From: Eremophila alpestris peregrina
Taxonomy: Eukaryota > Chordata > Aves > Passeriformes > Alaudidae
Direction of reading: 5' to 3'
Assembly: GCA_009792885.1 (NCBI GenBank)
Contig: WMCF01000056.1
Location: 1,259,138-1,323,137, forward strand
DNA length: 64,000 bases
A program made the position numbers and the translations under genes. Within the stretch, counting starts at the first letter, position 1. Each line of letters starts with the position of its first letter. Positions 1 to 11,300 of the stretch are shown one piece after another. Under the pieces are notes generated by a model. The model had not been told where the DNA came from and searched no databases. It worked only from the letters and a program-made list of their open reading frames with translations.

Positions 1-2640
1 ATTTGTGAGATCTGGGTGGATTCCCTGATACTGCTCCTGAATTCCTACTTGAGCTTGGGGGAGCTGCACAGGTCCCACCTGGAAGACTGATGAGCCATTG
101 CCTCTCCCCACTCCAGCCCTCCTCTTTGGAGTGAGAAAGACTCCATCAAAGCATTAACATAGTGCTTCTCAGCACAAAACAGCTTCATTCTGGAGGGGGA
201 AGTTGGCCACCACCATAATTCAAGAGGCTGCTGAGCACAGGGCAAGCCCTTGCCCTGGTGTGAGCGGTGCATACAGAGTAATTTTACCAGAAGCAGTGAG
301 GGAGCCCCAGTTGTGCTGGGCCATGAACCCCACCCCAGAATGGCACCATGACAGGTGCTCCCCGAGGGCCTGGGACCAAGGTAAGGAATCATCATCTCCT
401 GCAGGACTTCAGCAGGTAGCACGTGGGTGGTGCTGCAGCCTCCTGTGCTATGGAAAGCTTCTAACATTGGTAGGTCCCAGTATCACAAGCTACATGAAGC
501 TACAAAAGGAGTGTGGAAGCCAAAGGAGACTCTTTGCAGCCATGAGTTGCCCTTTTTTCTGTTATTTTAATATTCTATCTGAGCATTAGGTGGAGGCTTT
601 TTTGATTCAGTCCAAAACAAGAAGGAAAAGATGCCTGTAAGGTGCTTGCCCTTGCTGAGCTGGAGAATATTTCAGAGAAGATGGAGTCCCAGAGGGATAA
701 ACTCTGGGCACTGAAGGGCTGCACAAGGGAAACATGGGATATCCAGTTGTATGCTAAGTTCAGGGACAGAACAAGCTCCTGCACACCTGGATATGGAAGT
801 TAGTATAATGTCCTTCAGGACCAGAAGAAATGTGAAGATAGAAGATAATGGAATAAAGTTTCCAAGGAAAACACTAAGCACTGCAAATACACAAGCACAC
901 TGTAAATACTGAGGCACTCAGCCAGCTCAGTACATCTCTGTTTTCTTCCTTAAGCCAATTCCAGTGAATAGCAGGATACTGAGATGGTACTTTCATATGA
1001 GAACAAAACAAAACCAAACCAACAAAAAAAATTGCAGCTCTCCCAGGAACCACTGCCTGTTTATGAAAAAACAAACCATTAAAGCTCCTGGGGAAATGGA
1101 ATACTCTGGTCCCACCAATAGAGAGCAGGTAAGTAGGAGTGAGATGTAAAAGCTATGTAGGACACTGCAACAGAGCTGCAGCTCTTTCAGAGTTGAGTGC
1201 AAGTACTTACCTTCCCAGTTATGGTTTCAAATCAATCTCACATGCCCTATATTCACCTGTACTTGTGCTCTGGCCTCTCTTAGACTGCAGGATAGAAAGA
1301 TTTTTTCTTTTTTTTGTAAAGGGATGTCTAGACAGTTTTCTTCACATCAGACCAAAAGCGATCACACAGGAAATTCAAAGGAAAATTGATGTGGGCTGCT
1401 ACAAAATAGAGGTATTCAGGATGAGGATGGCAGTTCTGTTCCCTGACAGGGCTCTCAATGCAGGGTGAGTGGCCCACCTGCAAATGCCAACCAGCTTTCA
1501 CCATCCTAGCTTTGCTCCCAGGATGAAGAAATTCAAAGGAATCAAAAAAATGCTTCAATTTTCATCTCAGCTCCACTGAAACCAATGAAAGCTGCCCCAT
1601 GTAAACCACTGCTGCATCACTGGGTGAGACACTGAACATCAAAATCACCCTCAAGGGACTCAGATCAGCACTGAAAGAGAAAATCCAATGGGAGTAAGTG
1701 TAACTCCCATCAATTCGTAGCAAATGTGTGGGAAACAGACATTAAATTGAGTTTCTGCTCCTTCCCTCTATTAAACACACTTAAAAAATAGATCTTTGAA
1801 TCACCTCATGATTCATCCCAGCATAACATGATGTATTGAATGACCTATCTGGTTACATGGGCAGGTGACACATGAGTGGAGCAAAGTTTCAAGATCAAGA
1901 TAGAATTTGGCTGTGTCAATACAGCAGGTGTGAGCCTGATACATTAATTTTCATAGTAACTATGCCTCTGTAAGAACTAATTAAAGAGAATTTAGAAGTT
2001 TTTAAATTTTTTTTTGGAGCCACACCAACTAAACAAGAAGAGCTTTGATATATATTTTATGTTCCAGTTTTTCTTTTTCTTCCTCAGGCTGTATTACAAT
2101 CAGGATGGACAAAAAACTAAGCCTAGTTCATCAAAAATTGTCAAAGTTGCAGTGTATGAAATGGATGGATTTTTCAGTTTTTCTTTACTCCTTTTTAATT
2201 TATACAATATGTAGAAATGTTCATCATATTTCTCTACAAAGGCAAATATCCATAGCCCTTGACAAAAAATTTAGATGAAAAATTAAACTAAAGCATACAG
2301 TTTAGAAGAAAAATGCATTTTAGTAATGTTTAAATTTTATCTAAAGACAATTTCTCCGTTAAAATCTTTCCCCCAGAAAAACCCAACTCTTTCTTTTTGC
2401 TTGTTATGCTTTCAAAATTCTAAAACCTACTCAGGAAACATGAGAGGAAAGAATGAAGGAGAAAGAGGTTCAGACAAGAAATGTATCCACCCCCTTCAAA
2501 AACTCTATCAATTTACATCAAGTTCTCAAGCCAATGTAATTTATAGTGTTGGTCTTAGAGACACAAAATTTATATTTAAACATAACCTTAGCTAATGACA
2601 GAGAACTTGCAATTAATAATTATATGCTCAAATCTCACCA
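1..2640. other. Non-coding flank, no gene seen
   Basis: I see no convincing exon here. The short open frames lack protein-like composition or paired splice sites. The stretch becomes very T/A-rich after about 1,980, with a T-run near 2,009-2,016. A small palindromic relic around 1,569-1,710 is listed separately. If the candidate minus-strand gene at 2,801-3,757 is real, this stretch is its downstream flank. Confidence 0.6.
1569..1710. repeat. Palindromic ancient-repeat relic
   Basis: The sequence shows perfect 8-bp inverted arms, ATGGGAGT at 1,688-1,695 and ACTCCCAT at 1,703-1,710, with a 7-nt loop. Just upstream, at 1,569-1,593, is a second imperfect palindrome that begins and ends in AGCT and contains CCACTGAAACCAATG. 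Short palindromes built on the theme 'CCACTGAAGTCAATGG' are common decayed repeat pieces in amniote genomes. That family link is from memory; only the inverted arms are directly seen. Confidence 0.35.
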
Positions 2641-2800
2641 GAAAGTTTTATTGTTTAATTTGGTTTAATATGACCATTTTAAGGCAAAAAAGGATTACTG
2701 AAATGCTGCTGTCACCCAAATGACAATATTTTAAGAGACTCTAGGAATAACTCTTCCAGAGGCAATTGCTTCATCTTCCATAAAAAGTCATGCAAGGCAT

Positions 2801-2942
2801 TCAGTAAGACAGTATTCCTATCAGAGCAGCTGAAACTCCCAGGGCAAACATGAAAAGAGGATTCCTCATGAAGCTTTTAATGGTCTCATAACATTTTTTC
2901 TTGCCTCTTTTTTGGTTTTCAAATAATATATATAATCTTTTA
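2801..2942 (-). CDS. Possible terminal coding exon with hydrophobic tail
   Basis: The minus-strand frame ends with a basic stretch (KRGKKK) and then a hydrophobic segment (NPLFMFALGVSAALIGILSY) directly before the stop at 2,803-2,801. This resembles a tail anchor or a C-terminal membrane segment. A CAG acceptor at 2,945-2,943 would start this exon in phase 2, which fits the phase-2 donor of the signal-like exon ending at 3,531. The acceptor's pyrimidine tract is weak. An AATAAA on this strand at 2,652-2,647 lies about 150 nt after the stop and could end the transcript. I recognise no family. A 130-codon open frame with a chance hydrophobic end is a real alternative. Confidence 0.2.
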
Positions 2943-3530
2943 CTGCTAATAAAGTTTACTGGTATTTTCAAGCCTAACGGCCACTCATGGTGGAAATCAG
3001 AGCAGGGATTAAGGAGGATGCTATTTTTATAGTTCTTCTGGCAGAAATTGCTTCTCCTCCATGCAAGGAAGTGAGCTGTGGCTGCATGCTCTCCTGCAAC
3101 AGGTAAAGCATGGCTGCAGGAGACAAAACCACAAAGCCTGGAGGAAAGGCTTAGGCGTGGGGGCTGTTTTTTATTCATCATGGTGTGCCACACAGGGAGA
3201 AATTCATCCTTTTAACAGGAAACAAGAAAAAAATTAAGCACACATCATGCACGCCTTGTATGGAGAGCTGCAATGGGATCCGAGTGGCAGGACAGCTTCA
3301 ATTTCATCTGACTTGATAAAATCCAATTAATAAAGAATTGCAAAATCGGGGTGGCAAGCAGAAAATCCTCATTTCCTTGCAGTAACTCTGAGAGGGACAA
3401 GCAGGGCAACCACTCACCCAGCTCCAGTCAGGGGTGCCAATTACCTCCTCATTCAAAAAGTAAACTTGAAAGGATTTCTGTTGGGAATGATCATGCTCAG
3501 AAGTCTAACTAAACAGTGATGTGATCCTAC
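2943..3530. other. Candidate intron or intergenic; AT-rich motif cluster
   Basis: If the two candidate exons on either side belong together, this is a 588-nt GT-AG intron on the minus strand. Otherwise it is intergenic. Around 3,310-3,345 a run of TGATAA, CCAATTAATAAAG and AATTGCAAAAT looks like a cluster of GATA and homeodomain-type sites. I see nothing else. Confidence 0.3.
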
Positions 3531-3757
3531 CTGTGCTCCCTGTAGCTTTGGCATTTTCCTTTGTCATATATTTGCCGAACTTCCTCAGTCTTGTGCAACT
3601 GTTCCCGTTCCCCCGCCACAGCAGCGCACTGTCCTAGCAGCAACAACAACAACAGAAGGGACAAAACCCATCCAGCTCTCTCAGGAGAAGTATTAAATGA
3701 TCTAGTGCTTGACACACTTGAAATGTAAAGATCCGAACTGCAAAACACGGGGTGCAT
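3531..3757 (-). CDS. Possible first coding exon, secretory-signal-like N-terminus
   Basis: From an ATG at 3,757 the frame runs 75 codons plus two bases. It includes a leucine run (WVLSLLLLLLLLGQCAAVAG) that looks like the core of a signal peptide with a small-residue cleavage region. A charged stretch follows (REQLHKTEEVRQIYDKGKC). It ends at a good donor, CACAG|GTAGGA, with the intron starting at 3,530. It lies at the edge of a CpG island, where first exons are expected. Against it: part of the leucine run comes from a (CAA)n microsatellite, the Kozak context is poor, and I recognise no protein. The frame stays open upstream to about 3,997 without an ATG. It could be a real unrecognised secreted or membrane protein, a lncRNA first exon, or chance. 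Confidence 0.25.
3638..3655. repeat. Short (CAA)n microsatellite
   Basis: CAG, four CAA units and CAG follow each other. On the minus strand this gives CTG(TTG)4CTG, which encodes leucines in the signal-like frame, so that feature may owe part of its look to a microsatellite. Confidence 0.8.
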
Positions 3758-4168
3758 AAGCCGAGGAGCCGCGATGGAGGCCAGGTCCTGGCAGCCGTGT
3801 GCGAGCCCGCTGCTGTGCTGTGGGACAGGGCCCGGGCCCGGCCCTGTGTGCTGCCCTTCCCTCAGCACGAGTTCATGCTCACCGTGAGTCCGGACACGGG
3901 CACAGCCTCGCTCAGCACACGGAGGCACAGAGGAGCTGGGGTCGGAAATAAGTGGAATTCCTGAGCCGGCTGGAAAGGCTGGCGGCGGCGGTCCCACAGA
4001 CTGCGTGGAAGCAGGCGTGTTGCTTTGTTTACCTCAAGCTTTATTTTTTAAAGCGCCATGACAGCTCTGAGACTCGCCGTGTCTCAGACTAATCTATTTT
4101 CCCCTCAACACCTTGCGGCGAGCCGGCCGCCAGCTCCCCGAGCCGGCCGGGGTCAGCAGCTGCCGCAG

Positions 4169-4351
4169 GGCCCGGAGCAGGGCCCGGAGCAGGGCCCGGA
4201 GCAGGGCCCGGAGCAGGGCCCGGAGCAGGGCCCGGAGCAGGGCCCGGAGCAGGGCCCGGNGGAGCAGGGCCCGGAGCAGGGCCCGGAGCAGGGCCCGGAG
4301 CAGGGCCCGGAGCAGGGCCCGGAGCAGGGCCCGGAGCAGGGCCCGGAGCAG
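4169..4351. repeat. 12-bp GC-rich minisatellite
   Basis: Near-perfect tandem copies of GGCCCGGAGCAG: seven full units at 4,169-4,252, one unit broken by an N at 4,260, then seven more to 4,351. After that the array degenerates into GGCCGGCAGCGGCAGGAGCAG. All frames stay open because 12 is a multiple of 3; for example (GPEQ)n reads on the plus strand. Such open frames are a trivial result of the repeat and not evidence of a gene. The near-identity of units suggests a young, probably length-variable array. The GGGCCC core is self-complementary. Confidence 0.95.
4260..4260. other. Single-N assembly gap inside minisatellite
   Basis: The one ambiguous base falls inside the tandem array. The bases around it read GGCCCGG-N-GGAGCAG, which is three bases longer than a unit. 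This looks like two contig ends joined within a collapsed repeat. The true array length is therefore unknown. Confidence 0.85.
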
Positions 4352-4400
4352 GGCCGGCAGCGGCAGGAGCAGCACAGCCCGAGCTCTGCCATCCCCTCTC

Positions 4401-6411
4401 CACACTCGGGTTCCAAAACCCTGAGCCTGCTCCTCCAAGGAGTACCACCTCCTCTACGGGTAAGGCAGCAAGGCCTTGAGGAACCAGGGCAATTGAACTG
4501 AAATACTGCTTTATTTGCTTCACTTCTGTACAGGTTTGGAATGGGGGACTCCCATTTCTGCAGGGCGCTGTGCAGAATAAACTCAGAGGCACAACAATGA
4601 TAATCCCATTAAGCAACAAGGATTAGTGAGCCCTGTGTTCGGCTGGGCTTCTCTCACCAGCGTTTTACCAATATTTCTAACACTAGAGATGAAAAAAGTT
4701 ATGAGTCAGACTTCTTAAAGATCAGAAATTTGTGAGCTTTTTCAATATCTCAATCCCCAAATCTCCCTTGAAAATCGCAAAGACAAGAAACTTGCTCCGA
4801 TTTTTGACATGAAAGCTGAGTCTTATGCAACATCTTAACTCTAGGGGCTGGGACTTTCCAAATAACACTAATTAAGGTAGTACTCATGATAAGATCCTGA
4901 GAAGTGATCCTACAATTTTTGTAGAATGAACCATAATAAAATTAAATATTACTATAATTACAACTAGATGTGGGTCTTCAAAAATCTCACCAAAAAAAAA
5001 AAATCCTTAACTTTTCCCAGTTTGTCTTCTATTTAAATTGCAAACTTGTTTGAGCCAAATCTTTCCCTATTGTTTACACAGCACATGGGGATAGTGAACT
5101 TCTTGGGAAATTCTGGACATGGACATAAACCAAAAAATAGCAGTGCAGGGAATTTTATTTTGGATCTCAAAGTACAGGTGGAAATTCCCTGATGGGAACC
5201 ACCAGACTTATTATGCACATCCAACTGTCTATTTTAGAGACACTTTCTTTTCCTGGAGGTTTTGGGCTTAGCTGAACACAACTAAGGCAAGATTCTTCCA
5301 CTGCAGACAAATGGATCAAACAAAACAAATGTCTGCCTTTTGGGATTTTACAGACAAGGCTAGAAAAATGTGCTTGAAGCAAAAGTGTTTATGGCTCTTC
5401 TTGCACAGCTGACCCCCATTTCAGGAAAAAATATAAACAAAATGGGATCTAACTTGTGACAGGGACCTCTAACTATTAGCACAACACACAGTTAACAGCT
5501 CACATTAACAGTTTACTTTGAAAAATCCTAGCACGTCCCAGTGATGGGTGGAAGGCAAACAGCAGGGCTTGCTAATTGGGTCATTCTTTACTAGACATCT
5601 TCGAGTGGTGGTTTGGGTTCTCTTAAAACTGCTGCCTAATGAAGTAATTCATGGTTAGTATCCTCTTGTCACTTCAAAACTAATTATTTCACATACACTA
5701 TTAACAAAATCTAAATTTGCACTCAATAATTTTTTTCAATAGCCATGCACTCAAAGCAGTGATGCTCCTAGACCAGCTCCCTGTTCAAATTATACCAGAA
5801 TAAAAGGCAGAAAAATGGCATCAACATCCTCTCTGCCTCAACAGCTCAGAAGAGATGAGAGTAGGGAGGAAAAGAAATTTGCCACATTTAGGGTACAGAA
5901 AAGCCTATGTCTGAAGTAAGGACCATACCAGGTCCTCTTCCAAACTTCCTCAAGTCCTGAAGTAAGAGGAGCACAGACAATGAGGAGCCACCACCAGTGA
6001 CATCCAGGGAGAGTCCTTCCTCAAGCTCCTCTCAATGCCTGGGTTTCAGGTGGGAGAATTCAGAGCATTTCCACCCCTCTCCAATATACATCTGTGTTTA
6101 TTATTTTTTTGCCTGCACGACTCACAATGAGCAACCCTGTTCACATATTTTCTAAAAGAGAGAGCACAGTTTGTTTATGTGTCAGCTGTACATGCCAGTC
6201 CTTAATATGTCTGGGGTTACAAGAAAATAAATGGACCTTCTATGTCATATTTAGATTCCCTTCCCATCCCTCACCAGCTCCCCAATGTGTTTGTCTTGTT
6301 TTTGCCCTCTCAGAGGATTTGCAGCACACACAACCTTCTGCCCTCACTTCCATTCTCTCTGATGCTCAGAGGGAATTTTTTAAAGTATAGGATATTTTTC
6401 CAAGGACTTGA
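4401..6411. other. Non-coding, nothing recognised
   Basis: The CpG-rich sequence fades out by about 4,500 and the rest is ordinary AT-rich DNA. The plus-strand donor at 4,459/4,460 would start an intron here if a rightward transcript exists. I see no acceptor-exon-donor set, no tRNA and no clear transposon. Confidence 0.5.
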
Positions 6412-6629
6412 CCATTTTTCATCCCAATTGAAGAAGTTATCAATGATTTCATGAGGATTGGCTCTTCATCAACAACTGAATCAGCTTTTACAGGCTGCCC
6501 AGATTCTGCAACTTCAACCACTTCCTCACGCAGAAGCAATGGAAGAATTTCATCAGATGTAAGGCCTACAGTGACTTTTATTCCTGGTACAGGAACCAGC
6601 CTGAAGGGAGCTAAAGGTCCCTGAGACAT
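6412..6629. pseudogene. Coding-like stretch open on both strands; exon or pseudogene fragment
   Basis: The plus frame is open from 6,412 to a TGA at 6,622-6,624 (70 codons). Its Ser/Thr-rich composition is protein-like, with segments such as IEEVINDFMRIGSSS and SSDVRPTVTFIPGTG. The minus frame from an ATG at 6,629 is open for 87 codons and is also protein-like (FRLVPVPGIKVTVGLTSDE). Plus-strand codons favour purines in position 1, as in real coding DNA. There is no AATAAA just after the plus stop and no strong acceptor; the best is TTGAAG near 6,431. It may be a C-terminal exon of an unrecognised plus-strand gene or an eroded pseudogene piece. I recognise no family. Confidence 0.3.
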
Positions 6630-8368
6630 TTTTATGAAACAGCTCAGACTTTTTTCTGAGCATTCAATTTACAGACTGCAGCCAGAAGCCTGACAGGAGT
6701 GCATTTTTCCTTAATTGAATTTTCACACGTAGAATATGAAGAACTCAAAAAAATGAAACTTCCAAGTCAGAAAGCATCACATCAAAAAACTGGCCCTGGT
6801 TTGCACCACTCACTGCCCCACACACTGAGGCTCTTCTGCCTTTGACAGGGACTGACCAGACCTGAGGAGTGCAGGACCTGCCCCAGCCCTCCTGGCACTC
6901 TGTGACACTGTCTGCAGCCCTGTCAGAAATCCCTGTTGCACTGATACTCAGCTAAAGGAGAATTAAATGTTAGACATTCCATTTTCTCATCCTTAAGGAA
7001 CTGCTCTACAGGCATGTCAGGCACTTCCCTCTAGATTAAACTAGACTAAGCATTTAGATGTCCACTCTTCCTTTACACTAACACAAGCATTAAGTCCAGT
7101 ATCAACCTCTAGGCTAACACCAGTTGGGAACATGGTAAAAGAGAAATGCTCTGAATCAGCTTTTGAAAGTTACTTACAAGAGCCAGGATCTGGGGGGAAG
7201 GAAATTCAGCAAGCAAAGTTAATAAAAACATTCCCAGACTGTCATCTTAATTAGCTTCAGCACAATATTTAATGTGGTTGAACAGCATGGGATGGTTTGG
7301 GAAACTTAGCATCAAGTGCAGCAGGCATGCAGTGCCTCAGCAAGAAAGGGATGAAATCTCTTTCTGGGACACAGCAAACTTGCTGGGAAATGATTTGTTT
7401 GCTGGGAAACAATATCTGGCCACAGGATGAATGTGCTGCCCAGTTTTGGCTGGCAGAGGGGACTGAGGACAGCACTCATTCCTGGCTGGCATGAGATGCA
7501 GTCCTTTCCCTTCGTGGCCCAGCATGGAGCACTAGTGAGAGCCTAAGTGTGTCCCCCACCCTAAAAGGGCTTTAAAGTCTGGTAGGGGGGGATTAGAACA
7601 ACTTTTAAATAGAAGGGGATCAAACTTGGGGCTCCCAGATTGGATCCCAGTACTGTAATCCAGTACTGTACAGAGCAAGTGCCAGCATTTCCTCCTCTTA
7701 GGGCAGCTTTGCAAATCTTGGTTCTTCTGCCCCAAATCCAACAGCCCAAAAGTGAAACATTTTATGTGGGGTGGAGTGGCAAATGGAACATCCTTTTGGA
7801 TGCAAAGGAATTCACTTTTTGGTTGTCAAGCCAAAAATTCATGCATATATACAGGACATTACTGAAATATGCTAATTAATTTTAAAACCTTGAGCATTCA
7901 GACTAATAAATTGGCACTATTATCTCCCCTTTTGCAAATAGTAGCAAATGATCTTTAACTGGTGAAAAGCCTGATTTTGTAAATGTAAATGTCAATCAAG
8001 AGTCCAACCCAAAATTGCCCCCAGATTCCTAAGGACACTTTAGAGGATCAGCTTTAAAGATCACTGCAGGACCAAACCCTTCATCTTATAAACTGGCCCC
8101 ATTTCCTGAATATATTCACGAGTGCTAAGCTCAAACTATTTGTCATCTCCACAGTAATTTGAAAAATATGTTAAGAGAACCATTATATTAAAATCAAGAC
8201 TAAGATGGCTGAAAGCTCGGAGCAGGGAGAGGGGGAAGGGAATTATCATTTGACAGAAACAAAATCCCTGCTGCAGTAATTCACAGCTCCATTTATGCTT
8301 TTGCACCATCTGATGATCCTGGCCCCATGGCTGTTTCAAAGGAGGTCAAGGAACAAGTCTGAGAAACT
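6630..8368. other. Non-coding, minor repeats only
   Basis: I found no gene. A short local duplication lies at 7,647-7,672, where CCAGTACTGTA occurs twice, 2 bp apart. The stretch around 7,905-7,975 (ACTATTATCTCCCCTTTTGC and what follows) weakly resembles the 3' half of a MIR element. Confidence 0.5.
7905..7985 (+). repeat. Possible MIR-like SINE relic
   Basis: ATTATCTCCCCTTTTGCAAAT resembles the MIR 'ATTATCTCCATTTTACAGAT' region but is short and diverged. A consensus alignment would decide. Confidence 0.25.
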
Positions 8369-11300
8369 ATGTACCAGTTTCCTAATAAGATTGCCTTGTC
8401 TCACATTTCTGATGATTTCTTTCATACATTCAAAGTTGTTACAGCAGCTCATAAAGAGAAAATAAAGATTAGACACCAGCCTTTGCCCTTGAGACCATCC
8501 CTGACCTCTGGTTTGCCATTTACATTTATTACAAAAGAGCCTGAAATGTTTTTGAGTCATGGAAAAGCATCTGATGGTTACAGAGGGTTTTGCACCAATA
8601 ATGATCTGCTCGCCGGGTCTCCTCAGACAGAACTTTGCAAGGATATTGAAACTCCCTCAGTTGCAGGCAATAAACACAACTATGCCAAAGTTGGGAGGAG
8701 GAGATGGAGGGGGATGGTTCCTTGCACACCACTGTTTTCTTATCCATCTGGAATTAGGAAAGCACGCCTGGAAAGAAAGAGCCAACAGCTTTGGATAAGT
8801 CAGCCCAATTCCTCGGCTATGACATACTCCCTGCATGCACACACCAGAGAGAATGCAAGTAACTCATTTGTCTGCATTCAGCCATTATTTAAAATAGAAC
8901 AAATTAAAAGATTCACCATGGCAGTAGTAAAAGACTTTTTAAAGGATTTGCTAACCAGCCTGGTCTGGGCTGAGGCTCTTCCTGCAAAGCAATCCTGCCT
9001 TCAAAATCGGATTTAAGAGGACTTGAGAGCGTTCACATCTGGTAAAATCTGACCCCAGACCAGTGCTTCCCTACAGGCTTGTGTCTTTGAAATCAATGGG
9101 AAGCATACTGGAGACATAAGTGTGGTTAGCTGGGAGTCACAGCAACAAGAGGGCAAGAGTGAGCTGCCATGACTGATGAGCTCCTGTAAAAAACATCCTC
9201 TACTGCCTCCCTTCTTTCTAGAGTCAGTTTTCTTCATTTAGCTAGATATAATTTGTCCTTGCAGAATAGCTATAGCTTTTTTTATTTTACTCTGCCACTC
9301 ACAAACTGCCCATTGCTACCACATGCTGCACTACAGCCTGGAGGAGAACTCCGAACTATTTCCCATGAGCGTTCGTATATTCGTTTCAATTCAATTTAAA
9401 TGTGAGCTTCATTATGACCTTGTTAGCACCCCCTCTCCTGTTTACTTTCCATTAACATTCAGCTTGTCAAACTTTATTAGCACAAATGACCATAGAAATT
9501 GTGAGCTGCTTGAATTCTCACAGTTTAAAACATATTTAGTGGGTGAAATTCAATCTGTCCAGTAGGCCAAGGGAGCACTGCCATGCCCCAGCCTTCTGCT
9601 GACTTGCAAATTTTGGGAGTGTTCACAAGCAAAATGTGATGACAGGAATAAGTCTCTCTGAGTGAGGGAAAACAGGAAGGAGACACGTGACTGCCAGGCA
9701 GCAGCCCCAGGTACACTCCTGCTCCACCACAAAAGGGAGAAAATTCCACAGGGAAGGAACTGACTCTCCCCCACCTCCATCACCCATCAGACAATCAGGG
9801 AGGAAAACACCTCAAACACAATGATAAAGACATAAAAATTGGAGGGGGAAAAGTAAAATTAATTCTATGACTCATGGAGCTCTGCAAACCACCCAAGTGT
9901 TTTACACACAGCCCCCACCATCCCATCTGTCCCAGGAGGACACGACTTCTCGGGTGAACTCACTCTTCCCTTTGCTTTCAGCTAGATTTCTTGGCCCCAG
10001 AAGAATATTATAACATATGGTTAATTTTTTCACACAATACCTAGTTCCCAGTCTCACACAAAAACTTCCCCAATGTTTGCCATTTTGACATGGATTTAAA
10101 CATGATAAACAGTGTAATACAATCTCCAGCTGTTTGAACAATTCTGGTCATAAACTGCCTCACTGCACTGTCATCATGTTCATTTCTGCAGTGAGCCTTT
10201 GTTCTCTTTTATTTCCTACATTGTTCCCCTTCCACTCCAAGACGTTTTCAAAGAAAAATGCACAACTTCAAATCAACATTCCTTTGGGTTCTTTATGCAA
10301 AAAAAAAAAAAAAAGAAAAAACAAAACAAAAGAAGAACCCCGATTTAAATTTTATTAAAATCAAAGACAAAAAAAAAGTGGCTTCTTTTTTGAAATCTGG
10401 TTAGACCATTCTGAAATATTAGGCATAACTTTTCCATTAATACTGGTAAAGAAAATTACAAGAGTGGAAGAAAACACAATCCAAAAAAATTAACCATCCC
10501 AATATTTCAGTTCAAAATATCCAGGTCAATATTCGGTTCATTTTTATTAAAGAAAATTGTAAGATCAAAAAAGCTTCCAAATAAAACATCTTGTTTAATC
10601 ATTTATTAATAACTCTCAGAAAAAAATACTTCGGTTGCAATTAATTGCCATGATTTCTTTTTTCAGTTTTTTTTTAGTGTAGCCTAGAAGATCAGAAAAA
10701 AACCCTTCCCTTTTTCTTTGCAGTTTCAATAGAATAAACTTAACATCTAGCAGTGTTGATTAGAAGAGGTTAATACCCACTGGCAGGGTGTTTTCTAAGC
10801 TCCATTTCTGGAGGTTCCCTGTGCTAGTCAGATATAAAACCCCACCTGCCCCTGCTCTAGTGACACACAGTCCTGGCAGAAAGCTCCTCTCTCCAAATGC
10901 TTCTGGGAAACTCCAAAATCCTGGAGAATTTCTATTTTCCTACTGTTCTTCTATGATGGCCCAGGATACACTGAAACAATGAAAGATGAGCCCTACAAAG
11001 ACAAGCCCTGAGTGTACCACTGTCTGCAGTTGCAGGGGGTTTATTAAAACCCTTTCCCATCGAGTTAAGCATTTCTTCAGTGCTCCAGCATAGCTGCAGA
11101 ATAAATTTAAATTCCTCCCTGCCAACCCAGGTGTGGAGGAATATATTTTAATATCATAAGACACAGAGAAAAGGGAAAGGAGTATTTCACTTCATTAGTG
11201 TGCTTTAAAAAGGGGAGATCTAAGATAAAGATGAAGGGAAATTTAGGGCAGGCTTAGGAATGAGTTCCCAAGGGAAACCATGGAAGTCCCATCAAGTGAG

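Larger units (their letters stand above)
3590..4400. promoter_or_regulatory. CpG island, orphan promoter candidate
   Basis: GC and CpG content rise sharply here against an AT-rich background. The region includes CGCCGCCGCC on the minus strand near 3,980 and GCGGCGAGCCGGCCGCC near 4,117. A TTTAAAAAATAAA box on the minus strand (about 4,050-4,038) sits where a TATA-like element for a leftward transcript could be. Splice donors lie on both strands: minus CACG|GTGAGC near 3,882, minus CACAG|GTAGGA at 3,531/3,530, and plus ACGG|GTAAGG at 4,459/4,460. The pattern fits a promoter, possibly bidirectional, whose gene I cannot identify. Confidence 0.55.

Noticed and set aside
4058..4619. Long proline/alanine/glutamine-rich frames on both strands
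   Set aside because: They are produced by the 12-bp minisatellite, which keeps every frame open, and they contain an N.
8369..9016. 215-codon plus-strand open frame, the longest in the window
   Set aside because: No recognisable motif, no flanking splice pair, no coding-like composition. One frame of this length is unusual but not impossible by chance in 64 kb.
10301..10337. Poly-A tail of a processed pseudogene
   Set aside because: No gene-like or SINE-like body precedes the A-run and no target-site duplication was found.
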